Shown here: in pieces, positions 37,851 to 46,294 of the stretch
Numbering within the stretch: the stretch's first letter is position 1
How the letters are laid out: each line of letters opens with the position of its first letter
Source of the DNA: Lysobacterales bacterium
GTDB taxonomy: Bacteria > Pseudomonadota > Gammaproteobacteria > Xanthomonadales > SZUA-36
Length of the DNA: 64,000 nt
Reading direction: 5' to 3'
Assembly: GCA_014238945.1 (NCBI GenBank)
Contig: JABAAB010000046.1
Span: 108,300 to 172,299, forward strand
The notes under the pieces: model-generated
What the model saw: only the letters and a program-made list of their open reading frames with translations
The model's database searches: none
What the model was told of the DNA's origin: nothing
Position numbers and translations under genes: made by a program

Positions 37851-38215
37851 TGGACAAATACACCCGTGACGACAAGGGCTACTTTGTTCACTGCGGCCGC
37901 AGTGATGATTTGCTGAAGGTCGGTGGCACCTACGTGTCGCCCATAGAGGTGGAAAATGTTTTGCTCGGTCATGAGGCCGTGACAGAAACTGCAGTTGTCT
38001 GGGCAAAAGACCAGGATCAACTGGTTAAACCTAAAGCCTTCGTTGTCCTGACACCGGGTCATCAGGCCTCCCCTGAGTTTGCGAGAGAACTTATCCGCCA
38101 TGTACGGGGCAAACTGGCCGCTTATAAACGTCCCAGGTGGGTGGAGTTCATCCCGGAATTGCCCAGGACAGCCACCGGTAAGATCCAGCGTTTCAAGCTA
38201 CGTGACAGCAATTAG
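37851..38215 (+). pseudogene. C-terminal fragment of an aryl/acyl-CoA ligase (benzoate-CoA-ligase-like)
   Basis: About 121 residues equal to the mobile C-terminal AMP-binding domain: DKYTRDDKGYF, GRSDDLLKVGGTYVSPIEVENVL, and the catalytic lysine in PRTATGKIQRFKLR. The first about 400 residues of the enzyme and any start codon are absent; the fragment begins at the hinge motif GDKY, of which the G is already altered. The TTG at 37811 in the ORF track lies in cupin DNA. It converges with the intact synthetase gene with a four-base overlap. Confidence 0.8.
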
Positions 38216-39825
38216 GCCCATTCCCTGGCCCGCAGTTCAACCCTGCGGATTTTACCGGATACGGTTTTGGGCAATTCACCTACAAATTCAATCTTTCGCG
38301 GGTACTTGAACGGTGCAGTTACCGATTTGACATGGTTTTGAATTTCATGTGCGAGTTCATCACCGGGTTCAAATTCATTTGACAGAACTATGAAGGCCTT
38401 TACGACCTCGCCACGGGTCTCATCCGGGCTGGAAACCACCGCTGACTCAGCCACCGCCGGGTGTTCGATCAATGCGCTTTCGACTTCGAAAGGACCGATC
38501 CGGTATCCGGAGGAGATAATGACATCATCCGAGCGACTGACAAACCAGAAATAGCCGTCCTCATCACGCACCGCCCGGTCACCCGTAAAATACCAGTCAC
38601 CTCTGAAGGACTCGGCCATTCGTTCCGGACTTTTCCAGTATTCACGGAACAACCCAACCGGTCTCTCAGGCTTCACCCGGAAGGCAATTTCACCCTCATC
38701 TCCTGCCTCGACCACGTTGCCATCGGCGTCAACCACCTGCAGATCATAGCCAGGGGCTGCCTTGCCCATCGACCCCGGACGAATTTCAATTTCATCCCAG
38801 GAGGCACACAGAATGCAGGTCTCAGTCTGACCGTAACCTTCCCGGATGGTGAGACCGGAAAATGTCTTCCAGGCGGCAATGACTTCGGGATTTAAAGGTT
38901 CTCCGGCACCATAACAGCGTTTCAGGCCTTCGGTGCTGTATTGGGACAGATCCTGCTGTACCAGCAGTCGATATATTGTGGGTGCTCCACACAGGGCATC
39001 GATGGGATAGTCACGGAGTATTTCCAGGGTTCTGACCGGGTCAAATCCCGTACTGACGGAAAAAATGGTTGCGCCCTGGATCATCGGTCCGAAATACGCA
39101 CTGTAAGCAGCCTTTGCCCAACCGGTGTCCGTTATACACCACATCACTTCACCCGCAGTCAGCCGTAACCAGTGGTGACCCGTGAGTTCATGGCCAATAC
39201 CGTATGAGGCCTGCGTATGTAACACCATCTTGGGATGACCGGTGGTTCCCGAAGTGAAATAGCACATGGACACATCATCGGCACCGGTTTCCGGGTCGGT
39301 GAAATCGTCTCTTGCATCCCGCATGGCCTCTTCGTAGTGAATCCAGCCCTCACGCTCAGCACCCACCACGATTTTGCGATCCAATGCCGGGTGATCGATC
39401 CCGATCGCATCAAATTTATGCGCATTTTCTGCATCTGAAATGACACAGGTTGCTTCCGATACTTCCAGCCGGTATTCCAGGTCCTTGCTGCTGAGTTGGG
39501 TGGTTCCAGGTGAGACAATCACACCCATACGAAGACACGCGGTGACGATCTCCCACCAGGCTGGCTGGGGTTTCATTATGACCAATACCAGATCGTTCTT
39601 TTCTACCCCTGCGTTCATCAGGACGTTGCAGAACCTTCGAGAAGACCGGGCCAACTCCGCGTAAGCCAGTTTGACCTCCTGACCGGCACCATCGATCCAC
39701 CATAAAACCGGAACCCCGGGTGTTTTGGCGGCCCATTTATCGACCACATCTGTAGCGAAATTAAACCTGTCAGAGCAATTCCAGTGAAAATTATCGAGCA
39801 TTTTCTGATAGGAAGAGGATGGCAT
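38212..39825 (-). CDS. Medium-chain (ACSM-type) acyl-CoA synthetase
   Basis: 537 residues. ANL ligase that activates a medium-chain or aryl carboxylate via the acyl-AMP. It has the P-loop YFTSGTTGHPKMVLHT, the adenine motif EGYGQTE, YFTGDRAVRDEDGYFWFVSRSDD, and the catalytic lysine in LPKTVSGKIRRVELR. The sequence follows the ACSM pattern (FNFATDVVDKWA, TDTGWAKAAYSAYFGP). The substrate cannot be read from sequence. A possible promoter lies about 130 bases upstream. Confidence 0.88.
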   Translation of the reverse strand: MPSSSYQKMLDNFHWNCSDRFNFATDVVDKWAAKTPGVPVLWWIDGAGQEVKLAYAELARSSRRFCNVLMNAGVEKNDLVLVIMKPQPAWWEIVTACLRMGVIVSPGTTQLSSKDLEYRLEVSEATCVISDAENAHKFDAIGIDHPALDRKIVVGAEREGWIHYEEAMRDARDDFTDPETGADDVSMCYFTSGTTGHPKMVLHTQASYGIGHELTGHHWLRLTAGEVMWCITDTGWAKAAYSAYFGPMIQGATIFSVSTGFDPVRTLEILRDYPIDALCGAPTIYRLLVQQDLSQYSTEGLKRCYGAGEPLNPEVIAAWKTFSGLTIREGYGQTETCILCASWDEIEIRPGSMGKAAPGYDLQVVDADGNVVEAGDEGEIAFRVKPERPVGLFREYWKSPERMAESFRGDWYFTGDRAVRDEDGYFWFVSRSDDVIISSGYRIGPFEVESALIEHPAVAESAVVSSPDETRGEVVKAFIVLSNEFEPGDELAHEIQNHVKSVTAPFKYPRKIEFVGELPKTVSGKIRRVELRAREWA

Positions 39826-40146
39826 AGTTATTTGATTCCTTCTGCTGTGAACAGGGCATTGAAATTGCCCATTGGCTAAAAATATTATCCATCGTGCCCG
39901 ATCAAGAATCCGTTTGTCCCGGAGCGGTATCCCAATCCTGACACTGCCCGCATAAAGTACCTATAACCAATCGCAAGGTCAAGTTTTTTCCATTTAAATC
40001 ATATATTTAGTATACAATCAACAGGAAGAAAGACAAACATGTCTGGACCCGTCTGAATTTGACCTGTCGTTCTGTACCATTTGACACATAACCCCTGCCC
40101 TATTCAATATTGCAACCATACAGCGGGCCATCTGGAGGACCATTGA
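39826..40146. other. Divergent intergenic region
   Basis: About 320 bases between the minus-strand synthetase and the plus-strand hydrolase. It holds an AT-rich core (39984-40020) and a ribosome site GGAGG at 40134-40138 for the hydrolase. A candidate promoter for the synthetase is listed separately. I see no gene or repeat. Confidence 0.6.
39954..39982 (-). promoter_or_regulatory. Possible sigma-70 promoter of the acyl-CoA synthetase gene
   Basis: On the minus strand TTGACC (39982-39977), a 17-base spacer, then TACTTT (39959-39954). The -35 is good and the -10 weak. It lies about 130 bases before the ATG. Confidence 0.3.
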
Positions 40147-41055
40147 GTGCGTTTATTTTATAACCTACTGCTCGCGGCGGCCGGTATATATGTAGTGCTG
40201 GCATTGGCGTTGTACCTGTTTCAGAACTCCATGGTATTTCTCGCCAGTCTGCCGGGCCGGGCCCTGACGGCGACACCAGAAAATGCCGGATTTGAATATG
40301 AAGATGTTTTGCTTACCACCGGTGATGGCCTGCAACTGCATGGCTGGTTTGTGCCAGCGGGAAAATCTGCGGCAACTGTACTTTTCCTGCACGGTAACGC
40401 CGGTAACATCTCACACCGGCTCGACAGTATCGGGGTTTTTCACGAATTGGGACTCAATACCCTGATCTTTGACTACCGGGGATATGGCCAAAGTGAGGGT
40501 AGCCCGGGAGAACTGGGCACCTACATCGATGCTCAGTCTGCCTGGGATTACCTGGTTGGAAGCCGGGGTACCACACCCGACCGTATCATCATTTTTGGAC
40601 GCTCACTCGGTGGCGCAATTGCCGCGTGGCTGGCCAAGGAAAACCGGTCCCGTGCGGTTATTATCGAGTCCAGTTTCAGCTCGGCACTGGATATGGCCCG
40701 TCGTATTTATCCATTCATGCCGACCAAACTGATCACACGTTTGAAGTACCCGGTGAAAGATTATGCTGGCCAACTAAAAAGTCCGCTGCTCGTGGTCCAC
40801 AGCCGGGATGATGAAATCATACCTTTCAGCATGGGCCAGGCGATATTCGATGCCGCTACAGTACCCAAAGCAATGCTGGTAATATCCGGGGACCACAACT
40901 ACGGATTCCTTCTGAACAGGGATCGTTACATACAGGGATTGCGCGAATTCATCGACGGTCAACTGACCGGCGCACAAATTCCGGAACAAAATCAGGAGAA
41001 TGACATTGATCAAGACCGCCGCCGAATTGATAACCGAGGCACAGACGCGAATTAA
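40147..41055 (+). CDS. Membrane-anchored alpha/beta hydrolase (BEM46/YfhR-like)
   Basis: 302 residues from GTG, eight bases after GGAGG. One N-terminal membrane helix (LLLAAAGIYVVLALALYLF) anchors a serine-hydrolase domain: oxyanion HGNAGN, nucleophile elbow FGRSLGGAIAAWL, acid in VVHSRDDEIIP, and His in ISGDHNYGFL. Similar proteins act as esterases or thioesterases with unknown natural substrates. Its last 56 bases overlap the rhodanese gene in another frame, which produces a polar tail (EQNQENDIDQDRRR) not expected in the family. Confidence 0.85.
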   Translation: MRLFYNLLLAAAGIYVVLALALYLFQNSMVFLASLPGRALTATPENAGFEYEDVLLTTGDGLQLHGWFVPAGKSAATVLFLHGNAGNISHRLDSIGVFHELGLNTLIFDYRGYGQSEGSPGELGTYIDAQSAWDYLVGSRGTTPDRIIIFGRSLGGAIAAWLAKENRSRAVIIESSFSSALDMARRIYPFMPTKLITRLKYPVKDYAGQLKSPLLVVHSRDDEIIPFSMGQAIFDAATVPKAMLVISGDHNYGFLLNRDRYIQGLREFIDGQLTGAQIPEQNQENDIDQDRRRIDNRGTDAN

Positions 41056-41356
41056 GTGCGTTGATACAACAACTGCCAGGGCATTGTATGAAAAAACGGA
41101 AAACGCCGTCATAATTGATGTCCGGGAACCCGACAGTGCGGCTGAATCCAAACTCGATGTATCGACCAATATCTCTCGTGGTTTAATCGAGATGAAAGTA
41201 CCAAAACTTTGCCCGGATCCGGATACCCTGATACTGACCCACTGCGGTGGTGGTGGCCGCGCATCTCTGGCAGCCCTGACCCTGCAGGAGATGGGTTATA
41301 CCAATGTGCATGCCATCACGGCAAAATTCGATGATCTGAAGAAGTCGTTTGACTGA
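41000..41356 (+). CDS. Rhodanese-domain protein
   Basis: 118 residues. A single rhodanese domain with VIIDVREPDSAAESKLDVSTNISRG and the active-site cysteine in ILTHCGGGGRASLAALTLQEMGYTNV, a sulfur-carrier or sulfurtransferase loop. AGGAG is five bases before the ATG. The start lies 56 bases inside the hydrolase gene. Such proteins take part in sulfur transfer or cyanide/thiosulfate chemistry; no partner is evident. Confidence 0.88.
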   Translation: MTLIKTAAELITEAQTRIKCVDTTTARALYEKTENAVIIDVREPDSAAESKLDVSTNISRGLIEMKVPKLCPDPDTLILTHCGGGGRASLAALTLQEMGYTNVHAITAKFDDLKKSFD

Positions 41357-41478
41357 CCGGTCACACGTATGGGGCAGGACCGGTATCTTCCCTGGTAACC
41401 GGATCTGAAGCCTGAATCAAAGCATCCATCAGAGTAGTCAACAGTCAGAATGGGTAGCGAAAGTTGATTACCGCTATA

Positions 41479-42498
41479 TCACTGGATATTGGTCAGGCGT
41501 TCGTACGCAGCCAGGAACCGGTTGAAACGCTGGTAGGCATAGGGGATAAAGCGAATTTTCTGGATGGGATTAACCGCCAGGGGCAAGGCGGCCATGGCAT
41601 ATTTGTAATCGGACATCATCATCATGATTTTTGTTTGATAGAGTAGTTTCTCAAATTCCGCAGTTCGTGATTTCGGGCTTTCAAAATCTACGTTATCCAG
41701 GTAGAAATCAATCAGGATGCCCAGCTCACGGTCACCAAACTGAGCCTCACCTATTCGAAAGTAAGGGTATTCCGGTTGCTGGTGTTGCATCACGGTTTCC
41801 GCAAACAGGTTGGCAAAATCATAGGTCTTGTTGTTCATACAGGAAAATTCAAAATCAAGCAGTTTGATCTCACCGCTGTCCAGTTTCATGATATTGCCGT
41901 GGTAGGTATCGTTGTGGCAAAAAACCAGCTCGTCATCGGGCAGGCATCGTCTCACTTTTTCAATGGTATCGGAACTGTAAATGGCACGCAGCTCCCTGCA
42001 CATTTCACGTTCATTGGCAGGAAAGGCCTCTGTTTCCTGCTCCAGAACCCGTTTGGCTATCCGACCCCATTTGTCATGCACCATCTCGAAAAACAATTGC
42101 CGTGGCAGACCCGTGGGCATGAGTTGATGAAATTTGAACAGCTGATTGGCGATCTGGCGCAGGTTATCCGGAATGAACAAATCCTCTGCCACCAGGGTAC
42201 GACCCTGATAGAAGGCCTCGATGCGACAGGTATTGTCGTAATAATGACAGTGTGCCGCAATGTCGTGAGCACCCAGAGTAAGAAACACTTCTTTTTCGGT
42301 CTCAAACTCCAGAATCGCGTTCTCTTTCCCTTCGAGACGGCGGTACAGAACTGCCGCGGGCTGCACCGGTTGGCTGGACCTGATGCCCATGGTAAATGAG
42401 GAAAAGCCTTTGGGGTCATCAAACTCAAAATCCGCCATGGAAAGTCCAACCCAGGCGGGAAAAAGTTTTTGACACTGTTCAAAAATTCTGGTCTTCAT
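41479..42498 (-). CDS. Choline/ethanolamine-kinase-like phosphotransferase
   Basis: 339 residues of the APH/choline-kinase fold. The catalytic loop is ELVFCHNDTYHGNIMK (HxD...N) and the metal motif is IKLLDFEFSCMNNKTYDFANLF, both in the version seen in choline and ethanolamine kinases. The likely substrate is a small amino alcohol, which fits the choline dehydrogenase nearby, but a sugar or antibiotic substrate cannot be excluded. Last gene of the minus-strand series, 21 bases after the MmcQ-like gene. Confidence 0.8.
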   Translation of the reverse strand: MKTRIFEQCQKLFPAWVGLSMADFEFDDPKGFSSFTMGIRSSQPVQPAAVLYRRLEGKENAILEFETEKEVFLTLGAHDIAAHCHYYDNTCRIEAFYQGRTLVAEDLFIPDNLRQIANQLFKFHQLMPTGLPRQLFFEMVHDKWGRIAKRVLEQETEAFPANEREMCRELRAIYSSDTIEKVRRCLPDDELVFCHNDTYHGNIMKLDSGEIKLLDFEFSCMNNKTYDFANLFAETVMQHQQPEYPYFRIGEAQFGDRELGILIDFYLDNVDFESPKSRTAEFEKLLYQTKIMMMMSDYKYAMAALPLAVNPIQKIRFIPYAYQRFNRFLAAYERLTNIQ

Positions 42499-42519
42499 GA
42501 TGATTTGGCATTTCGGCCG

Positions 42520-42891
42520 TTATCGAATTGTACCGGCCAATGACGCGAGTTCCTTTTGTTTTTTCAGGCTGAGTTTAGAGAAATAAAAACGATGAGATTT
42601 CAGAATCATGGCCTCCAGGTCCTGCACACTGAGACCTTCGTCATTGACCAGCGAAACCCAATGGGCACGTGCCCATATAGGGTGCCGGTATGAACTGTGG
42701 TTGATCGGTAAATTCCAGGAAACGGTGCTGCTCCACCTTGAATGAAATCCTCAGCAACATTTCGTCTTCGAAACTGAAGATACAGAACAATCTGCCTCCG
42801 CTTATCGAAAAACACAGAACGTTGCCCATTTCACATCCTCCACCACATGTGGAAGACCACGACAATAATCTGCCAGTACCAGCAATTTCAC
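42520..42891 (-). pseudogene. MmcQ/YjbR-family gene interrupted by two compensating frameshifts
   Basis: Read in one frame from GTG at 42891 the sequence gives ADYCRGLPHVVEDVKW. At about 42826 a missing G moves the match to a second frame (GNVLCFSISGGRLFCIFSFEDE to FIPAPYM). At about 42673 an extra G restores the first frame (ARAHWVSLVNDEGLS to ASLAGTIR, stop at 42520). The whole span is exactly 124 codons, the normal family length. It is either a recent pseudogene or two sequencing errors in GGG runs. The family has a CyaY-like fold and uncertain function. Confidence 0.8.
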
Positions 42892-42916
42892 TGGGAAAAA
42901 CCCTGCTCGTACCGAC

Positions 42917-43510
42917 TCATTTCTGCTTGCGGTACCGGTCGTTCAGACCTTCACCGCGAAGGATCATCGGAGTGATCTTTGCCAGGCGGTTTTCACGGGT
43001 CACCACTTTTTTTGCCATCGTGATGTACTCGGAAAACTCCCGTTGTTTGCCCGCTGTGAATTCATCGAAAGCTGTTGCCAAATGCTTGTTTTGGTCAAGT
43101 GCATCGGCCAGAATCCGGGGAATTTTCAATGCTCCTTTGGCTTTTCGAACGATGTGTTTACCCGTCTTTGCGTTGGCCATTGCCTGGGTGATGTAGGACC
43201 GCACCTGAGTGACATTGACATCATCTTCTGCCTGAAAACGCCACTGGCGCATTCCCCGGGTTCTGCCCTGCTGGGCATTGACCAGCACCTGGTCCGCATC
43301 GGTCAACAGGCTGCCGTCGAAAAACCACAGACCCGCATAACTCTTGAATGCACCCAGGCCAACCACATTTCGGTCGGACAGTGTATAAACCGGTGCACCC
43401 CACTTGACGGTTTCACTCAGTTCACTATCAAGTAACAATGCACGCAGTGGATCCAGTATGTGTGACCATTCGCTGTGTTTTTGCATATATTCTTCAACTG
43501 TTTTGGTCAT
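42917..43510 (-). CDS. YdeI/OmpD-associated family protein (DUF1801 fold)
   Basis: 197 residues. The N-terminal DUF1801-like domain has LDPLRALLLDSELSETVKWGAPVYTL and GLGAFKSYAGLWFFDGSLL, and the C-terminal YdeI segment has IPRILADALDQNKHLATAFDEFTAGKQREFSEYI with a basic end. The family has been linked to peptide resistance and envelope stress in enterics, but no mechanism is agreed. The MmcQ-like gene starts 25 bases downstream. Confidence 0.85.
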   Translation of the reverse strand: MTKTVEEYMQKHSEWSHILDPLRALLLDSELSETVKWGAPVYTLSDRNVVGLGAFKSYAGLWFFDGSLLTDADQVLVNAQQGRTRGMRQWRFQAEDDVNVTQVRSYITQAMANAKTGKHIVRKAKGALKIPRILADALDQNKHLATAFDEFTAGKQREFSEYITMAKKVVTRENRLAKITPMILRGEGLNDRYRKQK

Positions 43511-43603
43511 ATTCTCTCCGCCTGCACCCGCTCAGGGCATGTTATCGGTCAGATTGTACACACTGGTAAAACGGTGTCTTGAATTGCCTGGACCAGATGC
43601 CTT

Positions 43604-45286
43604 TCATCGTTGCCGTTCAAGATAATCCGGAGCCTTGTAGGATGGCACATCCAGTGGTTTCAGAGGAGTTTCCCCGGCAATCAGGTCCGCAGCCTTTTCA
43701 GCCAGCATGATGGTGGGTGCGTTCAGATTGCCACTGACCATTGAGGGAATGATGGATGAGTCGACGATACGCAAGCTCTTGAGGCCCCGCAATCGGCAGT
43801 GTGCATCTACCACGGACATATCATCACTACCCATCTTGCAAGTCCCGCAGGGATGGTAGGAGGATTCCACGGAGTTGACCAGCCAGGCATCGATTTCCGC
43901 ATCGCTTTGCACCGCTGGACCGGGAGACAATTCCGCCCCGCGGTATTCATCCCAGGCAGTCTGGGCAAAAATTTCCCGGGTCAGACGAACCGCGGCCCTG
44001 AGTTCCTGCCAGTCTTCGAACTTTGACATGTAATTGAAGAGTATCCGTGGGGAATCGACGGGATCGCAGGTACGCAATTTGACCCAACCCCTGCTCTTGG
44101 AACGCATTGATCCAACATGGGCCTGAAAACCGTGGCCGTTGTTCGGGCTTTTGCCATCATAACGAATCGCCATCGGAAAAAAATGGTATTGCAGATCCGG
44201 GTGTTCGACACCCACACGACTGCGGATAAATCCACCGGCTTCAAAATGGTTGCTGGCACCCAATCCGCTGCGGGTAAATAACCATTTTGCACCCACCAGC
44301 ATTTTTCCTGGCAGATTGTAGTAACGGTACAACGATACGGGCTTGGTACATTCCATTTGAAGGTAGACTTCCAGATGATCCTGTAAATTCCTGCCCACAC
44401 CCGGGAGATGGAGCAAGGGTTTTATTCCGGTCTCCCTGAGATCATCTCCCGGGCCGATTCCGGACAGCATCAATAGTTTGGGATTGTTGATTGGACCACC
44501 ACACAGGATGACCTCGCGATCTGCCAGCACGGTCCGGCTTTGCCCCTTATGACTGATTTCAAGACCCCGAACGTGTTTGCCATCAATCAGCAGTCGCCGG
44601 GCCTCGGTACGGGTCATTATGGTCAGGTTCGATCGATCACGGACAGGACGCAGATAACAGACTGAGGTGGAGTTGCGCACACCGCCGGAAGTGGTACGAT
44701 CCATCGGCCCAAAGCCTTCCTGCTGACGTCCATTCATGTCCGGGGTATACGGATAACCAGCCTCCTGTGCTGCCCAGATAAAAGCGTTAAATAATGGATT
44801 GCCCATATCCGGTCTGGAAATCTGTAAAGGACCTGAGTGACCGTGGTAATCATCACCGCCGCCCTGCCTGGTTGAGGATTTCTTGAAATAGGGAAGACAA
44901 TGACGATAGTCCCATTTGGCCAGTGCCGGATCCTCACTTGCCCAACGGTCATAATCCAGTGCATTACCTCGTATATAGACCATGCCGTTGATCGACGAGG
45001 AACCACCCAGTACCCGCCCGCGGGGGCAGTGCATCACCCGGCCCTTCAAGGCGGGTTCCGGTTCGGTGTGATAATCCCAGCTGTAGCGTTTGCCATTCAT
45101 CGGATAGGCCAGGGCCGCAGGCATACGGATTCGCCATTCCCAGAACGGATCCCGGCCACCAGCTTCGAGTAACAATACCGAGCAGTTCCTGTCCTTGCTG
45201 AGCCTGTTCGCGAGCACACATCCAGCGGATCCTGCACCGACTACAATGTAGTCATATGTCTGATCTTTGTGTTGATTTTTCGGCAT
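43604..45286 (-). CDS. betA: GMC oxidoreductase, choline dehydrogenase type
   Basis: 560 residues. FAD-binding YIVVGAGSAGCVLANRLS, the GMC signatures PRGRVLGGSSSINGMVYIRG and GGPINNPKLLMLSGIGP, and the active-site region YHPCGTCKMGSDD with SGNLNAPTIMLAEKAADLI at the C-terminus. This matches BetA-type choline dehydrogenases, which oxidise choline towards glycine betaine, but GMC enzymes also oxidise other alcohols and no betB lies alongside. The BetI-like regulator is 12 kb away. Confidence 0.82.
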   Translation of the reverse strand: MPKNQHKDQTYDYIVVGAGSAGCVLANRLSKDRNCSVLLLEAGGRDPFWEWRIRMPAALAYPMNGKRYSWDYHTEPEPALKGRVMHCPRGRVLGGSSSINGMVYIRGNALDYDRWASEDPALAKWDYRHCLPYFKKSSTRQGGGDDYHGHSGPLQISRPDMGNPLFNAFIWAAQEAGYPYTPDMNGRQQEGFGPMDRTTSGGVRNSTSVCYLRPVRDRSNLTIMTRTEARRLLIDGKHVRGLEISHKGQSRTVLADREVILCGGPINNPKLLMLSGIGPGDDLRETGIKPLLHLPGVGRNLQDHLEVYLQMECTKPVSLYRYYNLPGKMLVGAKWLFTRSGLGASNHFEAGGFIRSRVGVEHPDLQYHFFPMAIRYDGKSPNNGHGFQAHVGSMRSKSRGWVKLRTCDPVDSPRILFNYMSKFEDWQELRAAVRLTREIFAQTAWDEYRGAELSPGPAVQSDAEIDAWLVNSVESSYHPCGTCKMGSDDMSVVDAHCRLRGLKSLRIVDSSIIPSMVSGNLNAPTIMLAEKAADLIAGETPLKPLDVPSYKAPDYLERQR

Positions 45287-45376
45287 CGTTATATTGCGGG
45301 CTTACAGGCCTCCCAGCATTCGATTCTACCGGAATTGAGCCGTCTTTTGTCCACTGCCGTCAGCAGGCTGGTCAGC

Positions 45377-46222
45377 TCAGCGAAATCTTGGAGGAATATA
45401 GTGGAAACGGTCCATCTGCTCACGATGTTGGTCTACCATCCGAGCGATCTGTTCTTCGCTCAAGCCTTTCACCCATTGGTTTTTACGTCCCTTGCGGAAG
45501 AAGGACTTTGAATTGGAGCTGCGCTCTATAAATCCGTCACGGCTTTCCTGTTTTTTCAACTCCGTGAAAGATGAATACCGGATAGCACGCTTTATTGCAT
45601 TCTTGTCTTTGCCCAGACCGATCAGTTTTGCCACCTGCCCGAAGGCCTTCAGTGGTCTGTCCAGCATATCTTCATAACGAAGCACAACAATCTGGTCGTG
45701 GACCTGGCGGATCCAGCTACCCACATGGCTGGACCACGATCCCAGAAAACTGACCACGTTTTCCAGGTTGCTGGGTGTCCCGGTTTCCTCGTTGGCCATG
45801 AATTCTATGGTCTCATCGATACTCAGACCGAAGTGGTCGGCTGTAGACAGCACAACATCCAACGGATTCCTGACCACGTAGATGGCACCCGACATGACCG
45901 TAATATTGTGCAGGGGAAGGTCATTAAAACTGCCAAAGCGGTTATGGGTCTTGGTAAAGATACTGCCGCGTGGACGTGACAGGGCAATTTGCCGGTGAAC
46001 CTCGCTTTTCATGGCAATGACTTCTTCACCACCGCAATCTGCCAGATCCCTGCCACCGGTCAGCGGAAGATACCACCTGGGGTCCGATTCTGACTCGAAA
46101 TAATCGGGCAGAATACCAATCCGGCCGGGTCTTGCCGGTTGTTCTATCAGGTTATAAATGAAGGCCCTCAGCCAGGTATTTCCTGATTTTGGATATGAGG
46201 CCAGCCAGACAATATTTCCCAT
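45377..46222 (-). CDS. Sulfotransferase domain protein
   Basis: 281 residues from the ATG at 46222 (MGNIVWLASYPKSGNTWLR). The 5'-phosphosulfate loop of PAPS binding is SYPKSGNTW and the 3'-phosphate motif is IYVVRNPLDVVLSTADHF; the C-terminal RKGRKNQWVKGLS is the family's RKG-type element. Transfers sulfate from PAPS to an unknown hydroxyl or amine. The track start at 46258 adds twelve residues without a ribosome site. No PAPS synthesis genes are in the window. Confidence 0.85.
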   Translation of the reverse strand: MGNIVWLASYPKSGNTWLRAFIYNLIEQPARPGRIGILPDYFESESDPRWYLPLTGGRDLADCGGEEVIAMKSEVHRQIALSRPRGSIFTKTHNRFGSFNDLPLHNITVMSGAIYVVRNPLDVVLSTADHFGLSIDETIEFMANEETGTPSNLENVVSFLGSWSSHVGSWIRQVHDQIVVLRYEDMLDRPLKAFGQVAKLIGLGKDKNAIKRAIRYSSFTELKKQESRDGFIERSSNSKSFFRKGRKNQWVKGLSEEQIARMVDQHREQMDRFHYIPPRFR

Positions 46223-46294
46223 GAAGCAGGTCCAGTTGTGAAAAAGCGCAGCCGGCATAGATAACCGGACTACAGCAATGAAGTCAAGGACTCC

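Noticed and set aside
37515-38006. The full 163-codon ORF as an intact cupin protein
   Set aside because: Residues before PPGTGPG are the antisense of the ligase fragment, so the ORF is a chance fusion and not a real N-terminus.
37811-38215. The ligase fragment as a functional stand-alone gene starting at TTG 37811
   Set aside because: The first codons come from cupin DNA, there is no ribosome site, and the catalytic N-terminal domain is missing.
42606-42865. Two overlapping 69- and 74-codon ORFs as small genes
   Set aside because: They are pieces of the frameshifted MmcQ/YjbR gene or its shadow frame.
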